From assembly GCF_031877795.1 (NCBI RefSeq), contig NC_133954.1, forward strand, positions 7,965,256-8,029,255: a stretch of DNA of 64,000 bases. The letters run 5' to 3'. Under the pieces are notes generated by a model that saw only the letters and a list, made by a program, of their open reading frames with translations, was not told where the DNA came from and did not search any database. This document shows, in pieces, positions 13,191 through 25,420 of this stretch (position 1 is the stretch's first letter; each line of letters opens with the position of its first letter). Origin of the DNA: Strix aluco. Its lineage: Eukaryota; Chordata; Aves; Strigiformes; Strigidae. A program made the translations under genes and the position numbers.

Positions 13191-14381
13191 TTGGCGGGTC
13201 CCGGACCTCGCGGCCGGGCCGGGCTGGGGCTGAGCTCAGCCGGGAGCCCGCAGAGGCACCTTCGGCAACCCCGGACACCCCAAATTCATTTCGGCTGCTG
13301 GGGGAAGGTGCTTACTTGTTCGCTGCCGAGATGGTTTTTGGGTTTGCTCCCCCGCACCTTTGGGTTTCCAGTTCTCCTTGCAAAGAAATAAGGGGTTTCC
13401 ACGAAGCGGGGGTGCGGGAGCTCCCACCGCCTTTTCCTTGCTATCAATTGGAGTTTTCCAGTTAAATGGAGCAGCGAAGGGAACGTTTTGGGGTTTTTTT
13501 TCTGGATTCTGCTTTTAAACCCAGGCCTTTGAAGAGTTTGCTTTCCCTTAATTCCTCGGGAAGTGGGTGCAGAGGGGAAGGAGCGCTGAGGGGACACGCG
13601 TGGCTCATTCCTTGGGTTTTCCCTGCCCGGGACTAAGGACTCCGTCTAATTGCGGGTTTAGTCTATAAAATCAGGGGCCCCGGCTCCCCCTGAACGCAGG
13701 AGAAGAGTGGGCACCGTGTTTTCGGGACGGGAGGGGGGGAACCCGAAGACGGAAAAGCAAATCCCAGCCCCGACGGGAAGGGCAGGAGGCCAGGCCGAGG
13801 GGCTCAGGCGGGCTCCCGTTTCACCCCATCCGTGCGTCTCCCTTGCCTCGGAGGAAAACTTTTTTTTTTCCCGCAGCAACAAGTAGCCGAGGCGATGCCG
13901 CTCTCGGGGTTTTGCTTCTCCCCGCCGAGCCCGCAGACCCCGGCGAGGGGAACCTCAGCCGGAGCTGCCCCTGGCAGGGTTTGGCGTGGTTTAGGAGACC
14001 CACGGTGGGGTCTGGCCCCTCATGTCAGGGCAGGAGATCCTTGCTCGGGGCTCCTCTTGCCCCTCCACACCCCGGGGCCGAGGAGGGGCGAGCACCGCTC
14101 CCCTCCTCTGTGCCTGCCCATGGCCGACGGGACCCCCCGGTCACCTCTACTCGGGGCCGTGGCACCCCGTGTGCCTCGCACCCCTCCGCCCACCCGGAAT
14201 TCCTGGCGTAGCAAAACTCCTTGCGTGGGCCATAAGAGCCCTACGGGACTTCAGAGAAATGTATTTTGGGTGGGTTTGTTTGGGGGTTTTTTTGTATTTT
14301 AATGCGGCTCTCCTTAAGGCAGAAAGTTTAATTTCATTTTTATTCCAAAGCTCTTTGCTCCCTTTGCTTTCCCTCCTTTCG

Positions 14382-14417
<36 letters not shown>

Positions 14418-14650
14418 AGGGAGAGAAAAAAAAATAGTGACAATGTTTGTATTCTCCTTGGCAGAGAAACAAAAGCTGCACCTCGGGAGCTGGCAGCCGG
14501 CTCTGCGGAGCGCGGCCGGGCCCAGGGCGCTGCGGGTCCCGGCCGGCGAGCGCCGCCCCGAGGCCACTGGCCCCGCCGCCGCCCGGAGCGGGGAGACGCG
14601 CCCCGGGGCCAGCCCGCTCCTCCCGGAGCCGAGCGGTTTAAATACAGCCC
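13191..14650. other. CpG-rich, gene-free block (CpG-island candidate)
   Basis: Dense CpGs occur at 13,190-13,320 and again strongly at about 14,480-14,650, separated by a long A-run at 14,385-14,414. No open frame shows a domain. The block lies about 3.1 kb upstream of the miR-196 hairpin on the same strand as the HOX genes. It could be an unmethylated promoter of a long non-coding RNA or of the miR-196 primary transcript; this is inference from composition and position. Confidence 0.4.
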
Positions 14651-17610
14651 CGGCCAGCTGAGGGGCGGTATTTTATTATTTATTCCTCTTTTTAAAACGA
14701 TTATTATTACGGCAGCTGTAATGATTCAAGCATTCACGTCAAAAAAATATATTTTTTTTTGCAGTGGGTGGTTAAGAAATATCACAGCGCAGTTTTGTGT
14801 CTTTTGGCCTGATGGATAGCTGGAAGAAAGAGAAAGAGCCGACGCCGGGCTAGTTCCCACTCACATCCAGGCACAGCCATGTGGAGGGGGAGGGAAGGAG
14901 GAGGGTTTAAGGCCAACTTTTAAATTTTTTTCTTATAAATGCGACAAGCACCTCCCGTTTGTAACGTATTCCGCTTGGGAATATCCGCATGACTCCTAAG
15001 GAGAGGACACCAAATACTCCCAAAGGCTAATGCTGATGAATGGGAACTGTGAAAACCAGCTGCTATAACCATATTTTAATAAAAATACCGCTTTGTGAAG
15101 ATCTAAGTAAGTCACAAAGAAACCCATAATGAGATCTTGAGATTCAGTGCCATTTCCCTTGGATGATCTGTAATAGATTCTTCTATTATGTAAGTGTGTG
15201 TGTGTAATGGATATGTACACATATATACATTTACTGATATATGCTCACGCAAACACTTCAAATCCCTCCCATCCCAGCCTATTAATTATTTTAGCACTTA
15301 TTCCCCTGACAAGTAGAAGTTATCTTATAGCTAAGACATCCATTTACTGTCTAAGAGCTCTAACTTGTCTTTGACGTCTGAATTTAAAATGTCTTTTAAA
15401 ACTTTAGCAACAGCCAGAAGGGGAAAAAAAAAAAATGCCATTACCTTAAAATGTTATTCCAGCCCAAGAATTAAACCTAATACATCACCTACTTAAATTT
15501 GGGGCTCTTTTTCCTTTTTTCTCTCTCTTTTTTTTTTTTTTTCCCTCGCTGTTATTTATTTTAAACCTAATCGTGAAATTAAATGGCACATGCGGTTTTG
15601 TTTTTCACGCTTATCTAGAGTGCTTTTCTTTATTTACGTTTTCAATCTGCAATTTAGGAGGGAGGGGGGGAATGCTTCATTTCCAAGTTGCAGCAGTGAA
15701 AGCTCTGTTAAAATATATTCCTCCTGCCTGTTTTGTCTGAAAGAAAGAGCTTTTAGTAGAACGAGTTCAAGTGTGACCACGACTTTTGTTTTACAAATTG
15801 CATTGGCATAAAGAGTAAAGCCAGTGGGTCTAGAGGGTTGGGTTTTTTTAATCGTCTTTGTAGGAAATAGAAAATATTCGACGAATTTTTAAATTGTGAT
15901 AGGTGTGGTACATGTTAGTACAGCAGATTGTATGTCTGTCTGCAAACCCATATCGCATATACGTACTAGAGGTATGTAATACTATAGGTCCCTCATGTGT
16001 AAACGTAAGTGAAGTTTTATAGGAAACTTTAAGTTCTTTCCCTCCGCAGGTTTGATTTAAACTTGAACCTGCCTATATTTGTGTATCAAAAACGAAAAAA
16101 AGAGAGAAATGATGAATTGTGAAATAATAGCAAAAGCTGTATTCATTTCACATCACATTTGCGTATACCAAAGATGCGGAATCAGACCATGTTTTTCCTC
16201 CCTCCCTGCATTTAGAGAGCTCTAACCTCGCACAAAGTAAAAACACAAACAAACCCCCAGGCTGCCAATATTCCCCCCAAAAATGCTCCCCCCTTCCCCC
16301 CTTCTATTCTCTTTCAAATGTCTGTTTGATTTTTTCGGGGGGTGCCTGTTCTTTGTGGGTTTGTTTGTTTGTTTTTGGATTCCGCCCCGTCTCCCCGCCC
16401 GACCTGGTGTAAACTGTTTGAAGTTCAACAACATGGCTAAGTTTTATTGTATTTCCGGTACAATAGATTTATATACCGTCCCATCCAGGCTTTTAAAGGC
16501 TTTTTCAAATGAAATGAAGCTAAGTTATAGTCAAGTTTCTGGCTCCTCTGTGCGTCTCTTGAACTCAGAGGATTTGTTTCTTGAATGAACTTTTAAACTC
16601 CCCTAAACTTGCCCTTTCGGGACGGGGCTATCTCTGCCTATTGTCTTTCCAGCCTTTATTATTTCTTTTGCTCACCCTGTTTAGTTATTTAATCCACTTG
16701 AGGACAAACCCCCAGCTTACAAGGTAAGACATCGACTTTATTATTCCATATATAAAAATATATACATATAAACGTGTTTTGTGACTTCACCCGATGGGCT
16801 GGGGATACATGGTCCCTCTTTTTTTTTTTTTTTGTTTTGTTTTGTTTTGGTTTTTCCCCCTAGATGGCAATTTGGGCTTTTTTTTTTTTTTTCTGTTAAA
16901 CTTCCCCCGCGGAAGTTGCTCGGAGCTCAGCAAAGCCCCCGGGGCCTGGCCGTCTCCCGGCCCCTCTCCTCGGCTTTAATTCTCCCTTTTATCACCACCC
17001 AGTCATTATTTTATAACACGCTTTTCCAGAGCGGGGAGCGCGTCGGAGGGAGGAAAGGACACAATAAGTTTCTCTGTGTTGCTGTTTACACCTATAAAAT
17101 AGTCACAATGACGCTTTTTTCTCTTGCTTTAATTGATTTATACGTTCTTGACTTTTTTTTTTTTTTCCTTTAAATGAATCACGTTATACTTGCTTTCAGG
17201 GGAGGAGAATATGAATTAATTGCCTTTTTTCCGGAACTCACTGATTTAACTCTATTCTCTGCGGAAAGTTATCCAAACGCTGGCAGGTTTAGATACAAAA
17301 AAAATCTGGTAATAGAGTTTTAATACGAAGTCTTGATAAATCAGCTTCATATCGGAAACGGTCCTTTAAATTAGCTTTCCAGAGGAGGTGGGGGAAGAAC
17401 TTTAGGAATTTTTGCTCTTTTTTATAGCTGCGATAATCGCTTGTTTCTCAAAGTCAATAGCATTTTACTGTTTCCTCTGGTCTATTTGTAAACTATTTGT
17501 AAAGTCCTGCAGGAGGGATCCGCTCCAGACACTGTACATAGGAAATCATTTGAATAGTTATTTCGTGCAATCGGAGGGGTTTTATTTCGTCTCTGAAAAG
17601 ATCCTTTTGT
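14651..17610. other. AT-rich intergenic DNA 5' of miR-196
   Basis: No gene is supported. It contains a TG microsatellite near 15,195-15,206, T-runs near 15,529-15,542 and in 16,819-16,892, and a CpG-richer patch near 16,900-17,060. Repeated TTTAAA, TAAT and TTTATT words are typical of HOX intergenic DNA. Confidence 0.5.
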
Positions 17611-17617
17611 TGCTTTT

Positions 17618-17630
17618 GTTTCCTAGCAAC
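17618..17630 (+). promoter_or_regulatory. RFX X-box motif upstream of miR-196
   Basis: GTTTCCTAGCAAC fits the X-box bound by RFX factors (two half-sites, GTTTCC and AGCAAC, separated by one base). Ten bases after it is a TATAAAAG element (17,641-17,648), and near 17,673 is a CAAAATGGCCGCC stretch resembling a YY1 site. Together these could form a core promoter just before the miR-196 hairpin. Motif-based inference only. Confidence 0.4.
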
Positions 17631-17741
17631 TGTTTTCTATTATAAAAGTTCAGATTGCAGATGATGTCAAACAAAATGGCCGCCCAGGCGCCTTTCTTGG
17701 GAATTTTAGCCTTTGACCCAAGGCTGAACTAGAACTGCTCT

Positions 17742-17811
17742 GTGAATTAGGTAGTTTCATGTTGTTGGGCTTTTAATTTTAAACACAAGAACATCAAACT
17801 ACCTGATTTAC
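17742..17811 (+). ncRNA. MIR196A1: miR-196 precursor hairpin
   Basis: The 22-nt mature 5p arm at 17,748-17,769 is identical to miR-196a-5p as I know it, with seed AGGTAGT. The opposite arm (about 17,784-17,805) pairs with it over nearly its whole length, with only a few mismatches and wobble pairs, and a loop of about 16 nt separates them. The position 5' of HOXB9, about 7.6 kb from its start codon, is the known place of this microRNA in vertebrate HOXB clusters. The loop and 3p arm differ from the human copy while the mature arm does not. miR-196 represses HOX mRNAs, most strongly HOXB8, whose near-perfect site is also in this window. It acts in the cytoplasm within Argonaute. Confidence 0.96.
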
Positions 17812-18652
17812 TCCAGTTATCCTCCTCGGTCTTGTTTGCTGAGGGCAGTTGCCCCGGGAGGGATGGGGAAGGGGTGGCATCCCTGTATCCCTCCCTCCCT
17901 CCATCCCTCCAGCCCCTGGACCGCACCGGCACCGGGCACGGAGCCGCTGGGACCGGCTGTCCCCCCCTCCCCCGAGGCCGGGTCGTCCCCCCCCCCCCGG
18001 GGCCTGGTGGCCGCCGCCGGGCCCCCGCACCGGGCACCGTCGGGGCAGGGGTGATGATTTCTTTGTTTAAATCCCCGTTTCAGGGACCTTTTGCGAGACA
18101 ACGCAGTCACGCCCCGAATCATCAAGAGCTTATTAAAGGTCTAATTAGGCTGCGGCGCCTCTCAGAGGCTAAAATCCCCCTCCCCAGCGACAGGCAGCCC
18201 CGCGTTAACAAACCCCTCTGTATGCACAATAAAGTTTGTGTCTCGCCTAAAAATATATCCCTATAAATACACACACAGCTATAAGAAATCTAAGGGTGTC
18301 TTATTTTAGTAGCTGTGATCTGCTCCTCCGTGTAAAGGATAACATGTGGCTTTAGGGAACACAAAAGAACTGGGTCCAGCTCATGAGTTTAATTGTCCCC
18401 ATCGCTAAAATAAGTTTATTAAAGGCAATAAGAGTATTAAAGGCGCAGCGCTCCACGTTTGTCGTTTCGCTGGCAATGTTTATAGGGACCGGGATGGCGA
18501 GCAGGTCCCTCTGCCTTTCCCTATGGAGGTAAAAATGCCCGACTTAGCCCTGTGGGCTGAATAGTGAATATTTAGTCACCGAGGAGCTCCTGCAGCTCGT
18601 AGGAAACCTGCCCACGTCTTTAAATGCCAAGCCGCGCACTGTACGCACGTAA

Positions 18653-18670
18653 CCGCGCAAAGATGCGCGG
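18653..18670. repeat. Short GC-rich inverted repeat
   Basis: CCGCGCA and TGCGCGG are perfect 7-base arms around a 4-base AAGA spacer. Two further CGCAC/ACGCAC words lie just before it. It could be a protein-binding palindrome or a chance hairpin. Confidence 0.45.
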
Positions 18671-21600
18671 GTGATGCTCATTGCTGGGCATTGATCTGTA
18701 AGTTCATCAAATATAACATCTTCAGACGAAGCTGGGCAAGGAGCACGGCCGCGAAGTTCGCGAAATAAAAGGGTTTAGGTGGTGTCAGAAATGCCCACAA
18801 TAGTTTCACCACATCCTTCCTCCGTATCTCAACGTGTTGCACGTGGGAATATGCTGAGTTACAAAAAAAAATAATGCCAAAACCTATAAAAATCCGGGTG
18901 AGAAAGAGGGAGTGCAGAGAGCTCTGCGTGTCAGAGTGTGTGCTTGGCTGAAGTCCACCCATTCCACTTTCTGCGAACTGGAAACCCGTAGAGTTGTGTG
19001 AGAGAGCAATCAGCTCATGGAAGCGATTTTCTCTGCATTGGTGTTTCAAATACGCATAAAAACAAGTTTCACATGATCCAGACCACGGCTAAATAAGCCT
19101 GGGACTGGATCTCCCTTCGAGGCTTGAAGAATTAAACTTTGATACCATATCCAGAGCCTAAACCACCATCTGCTGCTACTTTTTGTGGCCGAGGGGATTA
19201 CTTGGGTTTCAGGTTTTTTTCTCCACTCGGAGTGTAAAAAGAAAACGAAAACAAACAAACAAAAAACTTGTATGGGTTTTAAACTGGTGCGTGCTTTATT
19301 CCCGAAACTGGTGATTCTTGTAGGCATAGCGCCTATCTCGCCTATAAAACAAACAGCCGCTCGAGGGGAGGAGAGGGAAAGTCAAACAGCGTAAAATAAC
19401 TCAGAGTTTTCTACCTAACTCAGGAGCCCTGTGACTCCTTCCTTAGAAACAACGTGCTGCTTGTGCCCTAACTCAAAGCCCTTAAACGGAAAAGGACAAT
19501 CTGGGAAAGTTAATCATAAACTATTCGGTAATAATGTCCCCATAGGCAACCACTAACCTGCCTTGTAAATGTCTGGGCTTCTGATTTTGATCTCCCTCCT
19601 ACCCACGTAAATACAGGAAACAAGGGCCAGGGAGGAGAATGGGGGGGGGACAGAGCTGGGAAAGATCAGAATCAGGCCCGGGGGGTCTGTATTGCTGCCT
19701 GAAAACGGGAATTGGGACTCATTTCCCAAGGGCTTTGGGAAGGAAGGAGCGGGCAGAGGAGGGTGCGGTGGGCAGGGGGTCCCGCCTGTCCCACAGGCAC
19801 GGCTGCCTCTGGAGCGGTTTGTTTCTCTTCTTTTCCGAATTAGAAAGATAAGAGCGACCTTACCTGGAGAAGAAGCTGTGTGGGGATGGCTACAAAAAAA
19901 TTCTCCTCCGCGTAGTAATTGCTGGTTTGCGACATGCTGCACATTTCTGCGCTTCCAGGCAACGAGCAACTGCGGTTAATGCCACAAATTTCCCCCCAGT
20001 TGCTCCCCTGCCAAGGTCCAGCCTGTCTGATATTACCCCGACCCGGGATGAGTTTTAATTACGAGCAAAAGTGTTGTGGAAAGAGCCTATCCGAAAGAAA
20101 CTCCCCTTTTTATTTTACCGGGGCTCATGCTACGGGTTTTATGGAAACAATTCCATCGCAACTTAATTCTTGTACCTGTGCTTTTATTTTCCCACCCTCT
20201 TCCCCTGCCTTGAGTGGGAGCGACAGATTTCTCACCATCACGGGCTGTTACTTCCCTTCCTCCCAGACTAATGCGATTTGGAAGATTTTTTTTTTTTTTT
20301 TGGGGGGGGGGGTGTCTCCAGTTCTATCGTGGTGACCCCAAGACAGAGCCAGGGGAATCCGCAGCAGCTCCCGGGGTGTAAAATCTGCGGCAGCGAGGCA
20401 GCGCCCAGCTATTCCTTGGGAGTTGAATATTATTTCAAGGAGGGAGGCGGGAGGGGGGGGGGGTGGAAATTAGTCTAGTAGCCAGAATGTGGGTTCCCGA
20501 ACAACAATCAAACTTTATTTAAACTTTCTGTCCTTCCAACTTCCCTTTTCAAATGCACATACGCTTTTACTTTACAGGGGATCTAAATGCTTTATTAACT
20601 GCTGAGATTACAAACCTCATTTGGAATTGGGGTTTTTAGCCAGAGTATACTTTCGGTCCTTGGAAAATTGCCCACATGTGTAACTTGTTTTTGCTTCCCT
20701 TCAGACAAGGAATTCCCCCCCCCTCCCTCCCTCCTCACCACTTACGGATTTTTAACAGACGGCAGCATTCAAACTGAGAGCTAGCACAGGAAATGGCAAA
20801 GGTAGATCCTTCGGCTTTTAGGCTACAGAAACTTATTTCACTTTTTTTTTTTTTCTTTTTAAAGGTTTTACTCTTCAGGAGGGATTTTTTTGTTGCGCTT
20901 TCGTGCGTTTGGAGGGGTCCGTGACTGAAGTTTCTTTCACAACCTCTTAGACTTGCCTAAATGTATAATTCATAAATTATGTTTGCTTTATGCTGAGATT
21001 TTTATTTCTGTTTCCTGACTCTAAAAAAAAAAAAAAAAGTTATTCGCTTGTTGTTGTTGTGATTATCACTATTATTGTTATTATTAGTATAATTTCTGAA
21101 TGTTTTATATCGCCTAAAATAAATGCTCAGCCCTTTGAAGGCTGGGTTATCTCAGAATCTGGTCTCCAGACTCTCCATAGCCGTGAAGTTCACTCTCAGC
21201 TTTTATCCTCTTTTAGCTTATCTTTATCGGCTTCCAAACCTAAACTGCAGAAGTAAATATGCCTAAAGTAACGCAGGTTACACCCCGCCGCCGTGTAAAG
21301 ATCCTGGTGACCCTCCCCCGTCCTGCCCTGCCCGTGCATCAGGACGGGGGGGAAAGCTCCGCACCCCCAGGTCTCCTCTGCCTTCTCCAGATCAGTGAGA
21401 AAGAGGCAAAATCAGCTGGAAGAAGGTGCCAGTTCTAATAAATGATAACAACCGTCTTTAAAAAGTGGTTAAATATGTTTCCGCTAAGAAATGGCTCATC
21501 CGCTCTCTTTCTTTCTTATGCCAAAACTTATAAATCAGTAAAAGGTGGCAATTGCACAGACTTAAAATCTGCAGATTTAGGAAAAAAAATATATTTGGTT

Positions 21601-24600
21601 GTTTTCAGCTCAGAATGCCAAGGCAAAGAGTTGTTTGTTAAGGATGGATTTTGGCAGTTGTGCATTTCAAAGCACTATTTGGAAATTATTCCTTCTCTCC
21701 ACAAACAATAAAGATTATTTATAAACAGTATCTGAGTTCAGAAGCCTCTGGCTTTCCATTGCAAGCTGACAATACTCTGATTTTTTTTTCCTCAAAGCCA
21801 AATACACTTGGCGCTGATTCTGAAAGCAGGAAAAAGTTTCCACTTCGGACTTTTTTTTTTTTTTTTTTTTTTAAATAACTATTTCCAGTTCCACTTCCCT
21901 TTACCAAGTCACAACAACCACATATCTAAAATTAATCTAGTTTGCGAGCCGAGCAAAGCTCGCACATCCTGCCTCCTCTCTCCCAAAGATTCATCCTTTT
22001 AGACTTTCAGACTCCGCTCCGAGTCTCTTTCTCCTTGACTTTTCCTTCTCCAAGATTTTTTTGCGGGCAGAAGAGCTTTTAATGTAATTTCTGATGGGTT
22101 CTATTTGAGGCTTGAAAATATAAACGCCTATATAGTGCCACCCGAAGCAGGCAGCACCGCACGACGTGGTCTCTCCAAGCGGGCAGACCTGGGATGAAGC
22201 TGTAGTTTGCCTTAAGCCCCTCTCAGAAAAGGCTACAAAGAGATGAGCTATGGGGATATGTATAAAAAATAAACTACTGAACAAACGGAAACCTCCAGAG
22301 GAGGAAAAGCAAATGGATTTTGCAGATCTTCTTGTGAGGTTTCCATTCGCTAGGGATCTGAAAACCCTTGGTTTCTGCCTCACAGCCACACTCCTAAGAG
22401 TCTTCTTGGTTTAAATTTATATACTACAGAAAATTATATACTCACATGCTGACATAGTTCATCATTATTTATAGGAGGCGCACCAGGATTTTTTCCAAGA
22501 ATATATTTATTACAGGTAAGACATGGCCAATCTATCTAGCAAGCAGAGAACAGGTGTTTTGCTTCAATTAACGTTCAATAATTTCATCTATACTTATTCA
22601 ACACCCTGTTACCAACACGGCTGTTTATCCATCAGTTGTATAAACACATTTCCATGTGCCAAGCAAGTTTAATCTCCACAACACACTTAAATCAGCCCTT
22701 TCCTTTCCCAAGCTCTCATAACATTTGCAGAGTCCCTCCGAATCTCTTGTGAAATAGTCTGATTTTTAAAAATCATTTCTGAAAGGCAATAAAGCGGAGA
22801 AATATGACAATGTGAGCAACTAGCTCGTATTTCATGTCTGATGACACAGGGTCTCTTCATTTCAAAACCTTCCCAACTCTTAAGGAAGTTAGAAGAAGGG
22901 AAGGGGGGGAAGATAGAAATGTGAAAAGTTGGAAAAAGCAGGAATTTCCCCCCTCATTTCACACAACCCCCTGTTCGTGTGAGATGCACTGAGAGAGCAG
23001 CGATCCTGCCCCACGCTGCTCACTGCTAGGGGATTTCTCTGCCTTCACCGGTTTAAACGCGAAAGGGGTGAAGTGGAGTTACTTTGGATTAACCCCCCTG
23101 AAAAGGAGAGGAGAGTTTGTAGGGCAGTGGGGGGTACTCACCTGGTGGCATTCACCCACGGCTGGCTTGGCAAGATCTTAGCCCAGAGGCTGGAGAGGGG
23201 TCCCCAGCCACTCCTCAAACCTCACCTTGGCTGGAGCCTGCGGACTGAATCTGCTCCTCCAGCACTGGGGGGATTTTGAGCTGGCTGGGGGGCTCTTGCT
23301 ACCCTGCTGGATGCAAAAATTAAAAATAAATCTGACCTCCAGCATTAAGCTCCGGCTCTCCTTGCCCATCATCCCGACCCTCTCGATTTTTTAAAATGAA
23401 AATGGACAGCTTCCTAATAGCGCCTCATTTAGGGGAGCTCTGGTCCTGGACATGGGGAAACGTCCCTCCATCAGGCTGCAGGGCAGATGCTCCTGGAAAA
23501 GCACCGCTTATAGGAATAAGGGAAAGTCTAAGGCTTTGGGTGTAGGTTTTTAAGCGCCTTCATGATCTTCCAGTATCAGTAAAACACCTCTGATAGCAAT
23601 TTCCCACATCCGTTTTGTGTAAGCACGGACATATGGACACACACGCACGCACGCTCTCATACAGACAGAGAGAAATGCGAAATATATTTTTCCTTCATTT
23701 CAGGAGGCTATTAGCACCCCTCAATGTTATTATTAGCTTGTTAATATAGACTTCCATCTCTGTACACTTCAGGAAGGATTCGCGATGATTTATCATTCCT
23801 AGAAATCTCTTTGCCCTTCACTTTAAATATCCTTCAGTGTTGGGGTGAGAGGGAGAAGGGCGGAGGGGTAATAGATTAAAGGAGGCAAATTGATCCAGAC
23901 TGTTACAGCTGAAGTCCAGAGAAACACTTTTGCCGTAATCATAGAGAGCACCTTTTCCTTAACCAACATTTACGACGCCATCGGACCATCTTGCAATAAA
24001 TGGATTTATCATCATAACTTGGTAAAACTGACCCCGTTACCCCGCGTCATTTGGGCTGAGAGCCGCACCGAGCTCCAACACCGTGTCAATCATTCGCTTC
24101 GGTGGAAGGAAAAAAACCCGAAATCGTCGGGTTTTCGAAAACACACGGAAAATGCAAGCGTGTGTGTGTGTGTGTGTGTGTTTGACACGCACGCACACCG
24201 TGGGCACATACATGTGAGGTGTGAGGGGGGTCACGGTGACTGAAAACGCGAGGGATTCCTTTTTTGCCCCCTTTCTTTTCCACAGGCAATAAATTCAAGG
24301 CTATAAAAATCAAAGAAAGCTAATGTAAGTTTTATTAAACTATTTAACCATCACAAGTTTAAGGCATTCTGTAACAAAGCCGGATCAGTGGCGCACTGTA
24401 TTTTACTAGCCTTGTAAAGTTAAATGAAGGCTTCTGATTTCAGCAATGTGGGAAACTATTTTAGCCCAAGCAAAGCAAGCCTGAGATTATGCTGCGAAAC
24501 ATGCGAACATATGTTCATAAACAGGGACATTTTAAAGATATTTCTATATAGATATATAAGCATTAAGTCTAAGGCAGGCTCTGGATGAATACAGGGGTTG

Positions 24601-25028
24601 CGGCTCGGCAGCTGGCTGGTCGAAGTTGCAACGCCACGTTCATGCCAGTGACATCTTAAATTTCATATTTACCCCCATTATTTTACCATGTTAACAATCC
24701 ATTTTCCCATCCCAGCTGGTTAATTATTTATAACACCCTCCTCACCACTCTTACTCCCTAGATCCATCTTTTTCTTTACAAAAACACATATATGTGTGCG
24801 TTTATGTATATATGCCTGTAATGCACGCACATAATGCATGTATATGAAATCAGGCGGGGGGGGGGCGGGTTGTTTGTACTTATTCTCTGGTTTTTTTGCT
24901 ATCGTACTCTGGAGCCCGCGTGGCAAAGAATAGCTTTTATCTCTATTCCCCCATGATGGTTATTAAAGGCAAAGCGAGCACATCAGCATCTTTCTTTAAA
25001 AAAAAAAAAAAAAAATTAAAAATCCGCT

Positions 25029-25069
25029 CCCCCCCCCCCCCCCCCCTCCGGACCCCCCCCCCCCCCCCC
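25029..25069. repeat. Paired long C-runs upstream of HOXB9
   Basis: C18 (25,029-25,046) and C17 (25,053-25,069) are separated by six bases and preceded by A18 (24,998-25,015). On the reverse strand this is two long G-runs able to form G-quadruplex structures, and on the + strand an i-motif. It ends about 365 bases before the HOXB9 start codon. Confidence 0.85.
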
Positions 25070-25205
25070 AATATTTCAGGAGCAAATCTAGGAAGGGATA
25101 TTAGCCCCAGCTCTGCCCGTTTGGTGGCTTTTCGAAACTCCTGACGTTTTGCAACATTGCATAAACATAAAACAATCCATCCTTGATATGGAATGCAAGG
25201 GCGGA

Positions 25206-25291
25206 TGACAGCGCAGCGCAGCCCCCTCGGCTTCGATTGATTTACGCCGAGACTGACGCTTTATCAGGCACACGAAAAAAGTTTGACCAAT
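25206..25291 (+). promoter_or_regulatory. HOXB9 proximal promoter motifs (MEIS, PBX-HOX9, CCAAT)
   Basis: TGACAG at 25,206-25,211 is the MEIS/PREP core. TGATTTACG at 25,238-25,246 is the core of the composite PBX-HOX9/10 site. CCAAT lies at 25,287-25,291. The three are ordered over 86 bases and end about 140 bases before the start codon. This suggests auto- or cross-regulation by group 9/10 HOX proteins with TALE partners. Motifs are seen directly; function is inferred. Confidence 0.5.
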
Positions 25292-25420
25292 CATTTTGCT
25301 GGGAGCTCACAACACAGCAGCCCAACTGTACTTTGTTGGCTGGGAAGTTGGAGAAGGGGGTAGAGTACAAATCTAGATCTGTCCTATATATTTTTTTCCC
25401 TTCATTGAACCGTGCTTTGT

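Larger units (their letters stand above)
17812..25200. other. Intergenic DNA between miR-196 and HOXB9
   Basis: No protein gene is supported. A CpG-rich block follows the hairpin (17,840-18,050) and probably belongs to the same regulatory domain. Other items are a GC-rich inverted repeat at 18,653-18,670, G/C-rich stretches near 19,640-19,800, an ATT-rich stretch near 21,060-21,090, a TG microsatellite at 24,160-24,181 and two C-runs just before the HOXB9 promoter. Several AT-rich parts (22.4-22.8 kb, 23.7-24.0 kb, 24.3-24.7 kb) have the TAAT and TTTATG density usual for HOX enhancers, but conservation cannot be judged here. Confidence 0.5.

Noticed and set aside
14022-14819. Open frame of 265 codons on the + strand
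   Set aside because: It runs through CpG-rich DNA and a long A-run coding poly-lysine; no domain, no splice logic, and arginine/proline-rich composition typical of chance frames in GC-rich DNA.
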